Source: Bacteriovoracaceae bacterium (GTDB lineage Bacteria; Bdellovibrionota; Bacteriovoracia; Bacteriovoracales; Bacteriovoracaceae). Taken from it: a DNA stretch of 17,224 nt. The notes beneath the pieces were generated by a model. It saw only the letters and a program-made list of their open reading frames with translations. It was not told the origin of the DNA and ran no database searches. Positions 15,263 to 17,224 of the stretch are shown piece by piece (the stretch's first letter is position 1; each line of letters begins with the position of its first letter). Both the position numbers and the translations under genes were made by a program. The DNA lies in the NCBI GenBank assembly GCA_947448095.1, contig CANFNN010000025.1, positions 1-17,224 of the forward strand, given 5' to 3'.

Positions 15263-15772
15263 TCAGAGACTGATCCAATACCGTAGAGTTTTTGGGTCAG
15301 TTTTTTTTGATTCATTTGATTGATCCAAAATGCCGCCGTTTCTAATAATGACTTTTATGGACTGGATATTCGTTTCTTCGCAAGTAAGAAGGATCTTTTC
15401 AAGTCCAATTTCACGGCAATACTCTAGGGCCAAAGCAAGCATTTGAGTGGCCACACCCTTACCTCTAAACGCCGACAAGACACCAAAACCTACATGGCCT
15501 CCCCTGACTTCAAAGTATGAGTTCAGGTAGTGGCGAACGGAAACTTTTCCGACAATTTGTTCACCAAAAAAAAAGAACAGTGAAGTCGTTGCAACATCTT
15601 GGGAGCCTAAGTTTATGCCGTCCCTAGCATCGTTAAGGATCCTTATATAGGATTCAAAATCAAGCCCACCTATGAGTCCATAAATAAGGCTAAGACCAGA
15701 GGAGTCCTCCCACTGATCAAGAAAAATATCAAATGCTGCCTGATCACAACTGGCGAGTTCTCGAAGTATCAC
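15263..15772 (-). CDS. GNAT-family N-acetyltransferase
   Basis: This 169-residue protein is a GNAT acyltransferase that would transfer an acetyl group from acetyl-CoA to an unknown amine. The acetyl-CoA pyrophosphate loop is RGKGVA at 103-108, preceded by the beta strand HVGFGVLSAF and followed by the helix TQMLALALEYCREIG. Further on, LLTCEETNIQSIKVIIRNGG (129-148) is the typical end of the fold and resembles the group of predicted acetyltransferases in COG3981. The GTG start at 15772 overlaps the stop of the upstream HTTM-DCC gene (GTGA), so it is likely translated by coupling. Its stop directly abuts the stop of the convergent cyclase gene. The cyclase's likely terminator lies within its last codons. 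The substrate is unknown. Confidence 0.88.
   Translation of the reverse strand: MILRELASCDQAAFDIFLDQWEDSSGLSLIYGLIGGLDFESYIRILNDARDGINLGSQDVATTSLFFFFGEQIVGKVSVRHYLNSYFEVRGGHVGFGVLSAFRGKGVATQMLALALEYCREIGLEKILLTCEETNIQSIKVIIRNGGILDQSNESKKTDPKTLRYWISL
15269..15308 (+). terminator. Intrinsic terminator of the cyclase gene, inside the opposing GNAT gene
   Basis: ACTGATCC (15269-15276) pairs with GGGTCAGT (15294-15301) as an 8-bp stem with one T-G wobble and a 17-nt loop, followed directly by a run of eight T (15301-15308). It begins 7 nt after the cyclase stop codon. The loop is longer than usual, which lowers confidence. The T-run encodes two Lys codons of the acetyltransferase on the other strand. 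Confidence 0.65.
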
Positions 15773-17224
15773 TTTTTAGGATTATCAAATTTATAATCCT
15801 CATCAAAGCACCAATGCTTCCATGAAAGTTTGCGGGAAATGGAACCCTTCTCACCATCTGGTAGATTAGGTTGTGAATAAACGACAATTTCAAGCTTTTT
15901 AAGTTTTACATCTTTAACCCATGAAATATTTCTTTCATTCCATTCCCGACATAAATATCCGCCATAATAGCGAGCATAGTCAGTTCTCTCGGAAAGATTT
16001 AAGTAGAATTTCCTCCAGTGCTCATTGGGAATCATTCGATAAAACTTTTGATCTTTGATGCTAAAGATATCTCTATCCCCTGTCAGCAACTCGATTTCTG
16101 AGCCATCGCTTAGAACTGCTGGGATCTCGACCCAAATATTGTCCATTTTGGGAAACGGAGCAAACATGTTCCATTCTTGGTAAAGGTGTACCCAGCGAGA
16201 TACATTTTGAAAAAAAGGTGCCTGAATATTCCACTTTTTGATCGTGGTTAAGTTCCACATGAGTAATGTTAAAAACATGAACGCACCAAAAAGCTGATAA
16301 ACCCAGAAAATCCAAGTAATCGGTTTTTTAACGGATTTAAATTCAAGAAATTGTGAGTATTTACTCAACAAAGGACGATGGGCAGCGATCCATTTATAAA
16401 TACCAGTCATTGGAACAAAAAGAAAAGACCGACTTAAAAAAGGCACAAGGAACTGAAGAACAGGCGAATGTCTCATCACTTCAAGCATCGCTGAAAAATG
16501 AAAAAAGCGCTTTCCGCTTTCATTCACAACGACCCAAGAATTATGTTTAATCATATCTTTTTGTATGTCAGGAACAGTTTGTGTTTCTTTGAGAGAAACG
16601 TCAGACAAAAGGAAAAAGTTTTTAATAATGAGCACCATTTTTTCACAAAAACGACATTCCCCATCAAAATAAATGCTTATTTTTCCAAAGTTTTTAAGAC
16701 GATAAATCTGAGTTAATTTATCCCAAAAAGGTGTCGGAAGAAAAATTAACCACATGACTAGGCATGTCCATGGGAAAACACCAATCTTCATTGTTGCAAT
16801 AATTCCTAAGTGCAGGCACAGAAAAAGTGCGATTACAACCAAGCGAGCAACCCACCAAAAACGAGCAAAAACGAATGCAAAGACCAGTACAAGTGGACCA
16901 AGAAATTCGAGATAAATGGTAAATATCGTTGTGAGTTTAAGGAAAAGTGGAAAATTCCTTAACCATACACCAAACGACGTCGCAAAAATATCAAGTCTAG
17001 AAGAAAAGAAAACAGCACTAAAATCTTTGCGCCAAATTGCATGATCTTTAAGAATATAACTGACGTAATATATTACGAAGACCTGAAGAAAAAACATCAA
17101 ACCCCAAGTCGAGACATGTTCTTCGGGAAGTGGCTCTTTTTCTTTTTTTAGAGCCGAATCGATAGAAAAATATTTGTTTAAGGGGAGAAAAATAGAAATA
17201 AAAAGAATAGCTCTTAAAATATCA
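15769..17224 (-). CDS. HTTM-DCC (DUF393) fusion membrane protein, truncated by right window edge
   Basis: The frame stays open from its stop at 15769 through the right edge, giving 484 visible codons. A TTG or ATG near 17100 is therefore not the true start: 41 in-frame codons upstream read as coherent HTTM sequence (YFSIDSAL, then HVSTWGLMFFLQ). The first part is an HTTM domain, related to vitamin K-dependent gamma-carboxylase, with several helices and the conserved LHLGIIATMKIGVFPW block at visible residues 137-152. A thioredoxin-like DCC domain follows, with FDGECRFC at 186-193 and the Cys190-x2-Cys193 pair. Then come a helix (about 305-327) and a periplasm-side C-terminal domain with QEWNMFAPFP, a motif seen in HTTM-associated proteins. 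It may modify or oxidise a substrate at the membrane; the reaction is unknown. It is coupled to the downstream GNAT gene by GTGA. Confidence 0.85.
   Translation of the reverse strand, partial: DILRAILFISIFLPLNKYFSIDSALKKEKEPLPEEHVSTWGLMFFLQVFVIYYVSYILKDHAIWRKDFSAVFFSSRLDIFATSFGVWLRNFPLFLKLTTIFTIYLEFLGPLVLVFAFVFARFWWVARLVVIALFLCLHLGIIATMKIGVFPWTCLVMWLIFLPTPFWDKLTQIYRLKNFGKISIYFDGECRFCEKMVLIIKNFFLLSDVSLKETQTVPDIQKDMIKHNSWVVVNESGKRFFHFSAMLEVMRHSPVLQFLVPFLSRSFLFVPMTGIYKWIAAHRPLLSKYSQFLEFKSVKKPITWIFWVYQLFGAFMFLTLLMWNLTTIKKWNIQAPFFQNVSRWVHLYQEWNMFAPFPKMDNIWVEIPAVLSDGSEIELLTGDRDIFSIKDQKFYRMIPNEHWRKFYLNLSERTDYARYYGGYLCREWNERNISWVKDVKLKKLEIVVYSQPNLPDGEKGSISRKLSWKHWCFDEDYKFDNPKK

Noticed and set aside
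15566..15574. Run of nine A in the acetyltransferase gene as a phase-variation tract
   Set aside because: The frame is intact, similar short A/T runs occur elsewhere in this AT-rich sequence (for example in sufB near 6977), and this family is not a surface structure.
17098..17100. TTG at 17100 as the start of the HTTM-DCC gene
   Set aside because: The frame stays open to the window edge and the 41 upstream codons read as conserved HTTM sequence, so the gene is truncated by the window.

Overview
The window looks like chromosomal DNA from an AT-rich Gram-negative bacterium, most likely a Bdellovibrio/Bacteriovorax-type bacterium (Bdellovibrionota). This assignment is an inference. It rests on the mix of type IV pilin-like genes, an Rrf2-led suf operon, aerobic hemF, a CHASE2 adenylate cyclase and an HTTM-DCC membrane protein, plus moderate-to-low GC judged by eye. 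No rRNA, tRNA, CRISPR array, insertion sequence or phage gene was seen. Coding density is very high, with many 1-26 nt overlaps.

Layout. (1) Bases 1-596, minus strand: the N-terminal 198 codons of a multi-pass membrane protein of unknown function that runs off the left edge. (2) Bases 625-5669, plus strand: four tightly packed genes. Three have prepilin-like N-termini (PilW-like, PilX/GspK-like and PilV-like) and one is a secreted protein of unknown function. Together they look like a minor-pilin operon. (3) Bases 5694-6302: an FHA-domain protein with one membrane anchor. A near-consensus sigma70-type promoter places its transcription start on or beside the ATG, which suggests a leaderless mRNA. 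(4) Bases 6392-12114: a complete iron-sulfur assembly operon, Rrf2 regulator-sufB-sufC-sufD-sufS-nfu, with coupled starts. An imperfect inverted repeat lies just upstream of the regulator. (5) Bases 12124-13011, minus strand: hemF, convergent with nfu across 9 nt. (6) Bases 13061-15262, plus strand: a CHASE2-membrane-class III adenylate cyclase, divergent from hemF. Its likely intrinsic terminator lies inside the 3' end of the next, convergent gene. (7) Bases 15263 to the right edge, minus strand: an HTTM-DCC membrane protein, cut by the window edge, followed by a GNAT acetyltransferase through a GTGA overlap.

How the genes work together. The pilin genes probably supply minor subunits that prime or cap a type IV pilus. 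The secreted protein may be an accessory or tip component. The FHA protein could read phospho-threonine signals at the membrane next to them, but nothing in the sequence shows a link. The suf genes encode the scaffold (SufBC2D), the sulfur donor (SufS) and a carrier (Nfu). The cysteine-bearing Rrf2 protein probably adjusts the operon to cluster supply. The cyclase gives a periplasm-sensing cAMP input. No clearly new system is demonstrated. The least explained parts are the pilin cluster with its unknown secreted protein, the left-edge membrane protein and the HTTM-DCC protein.
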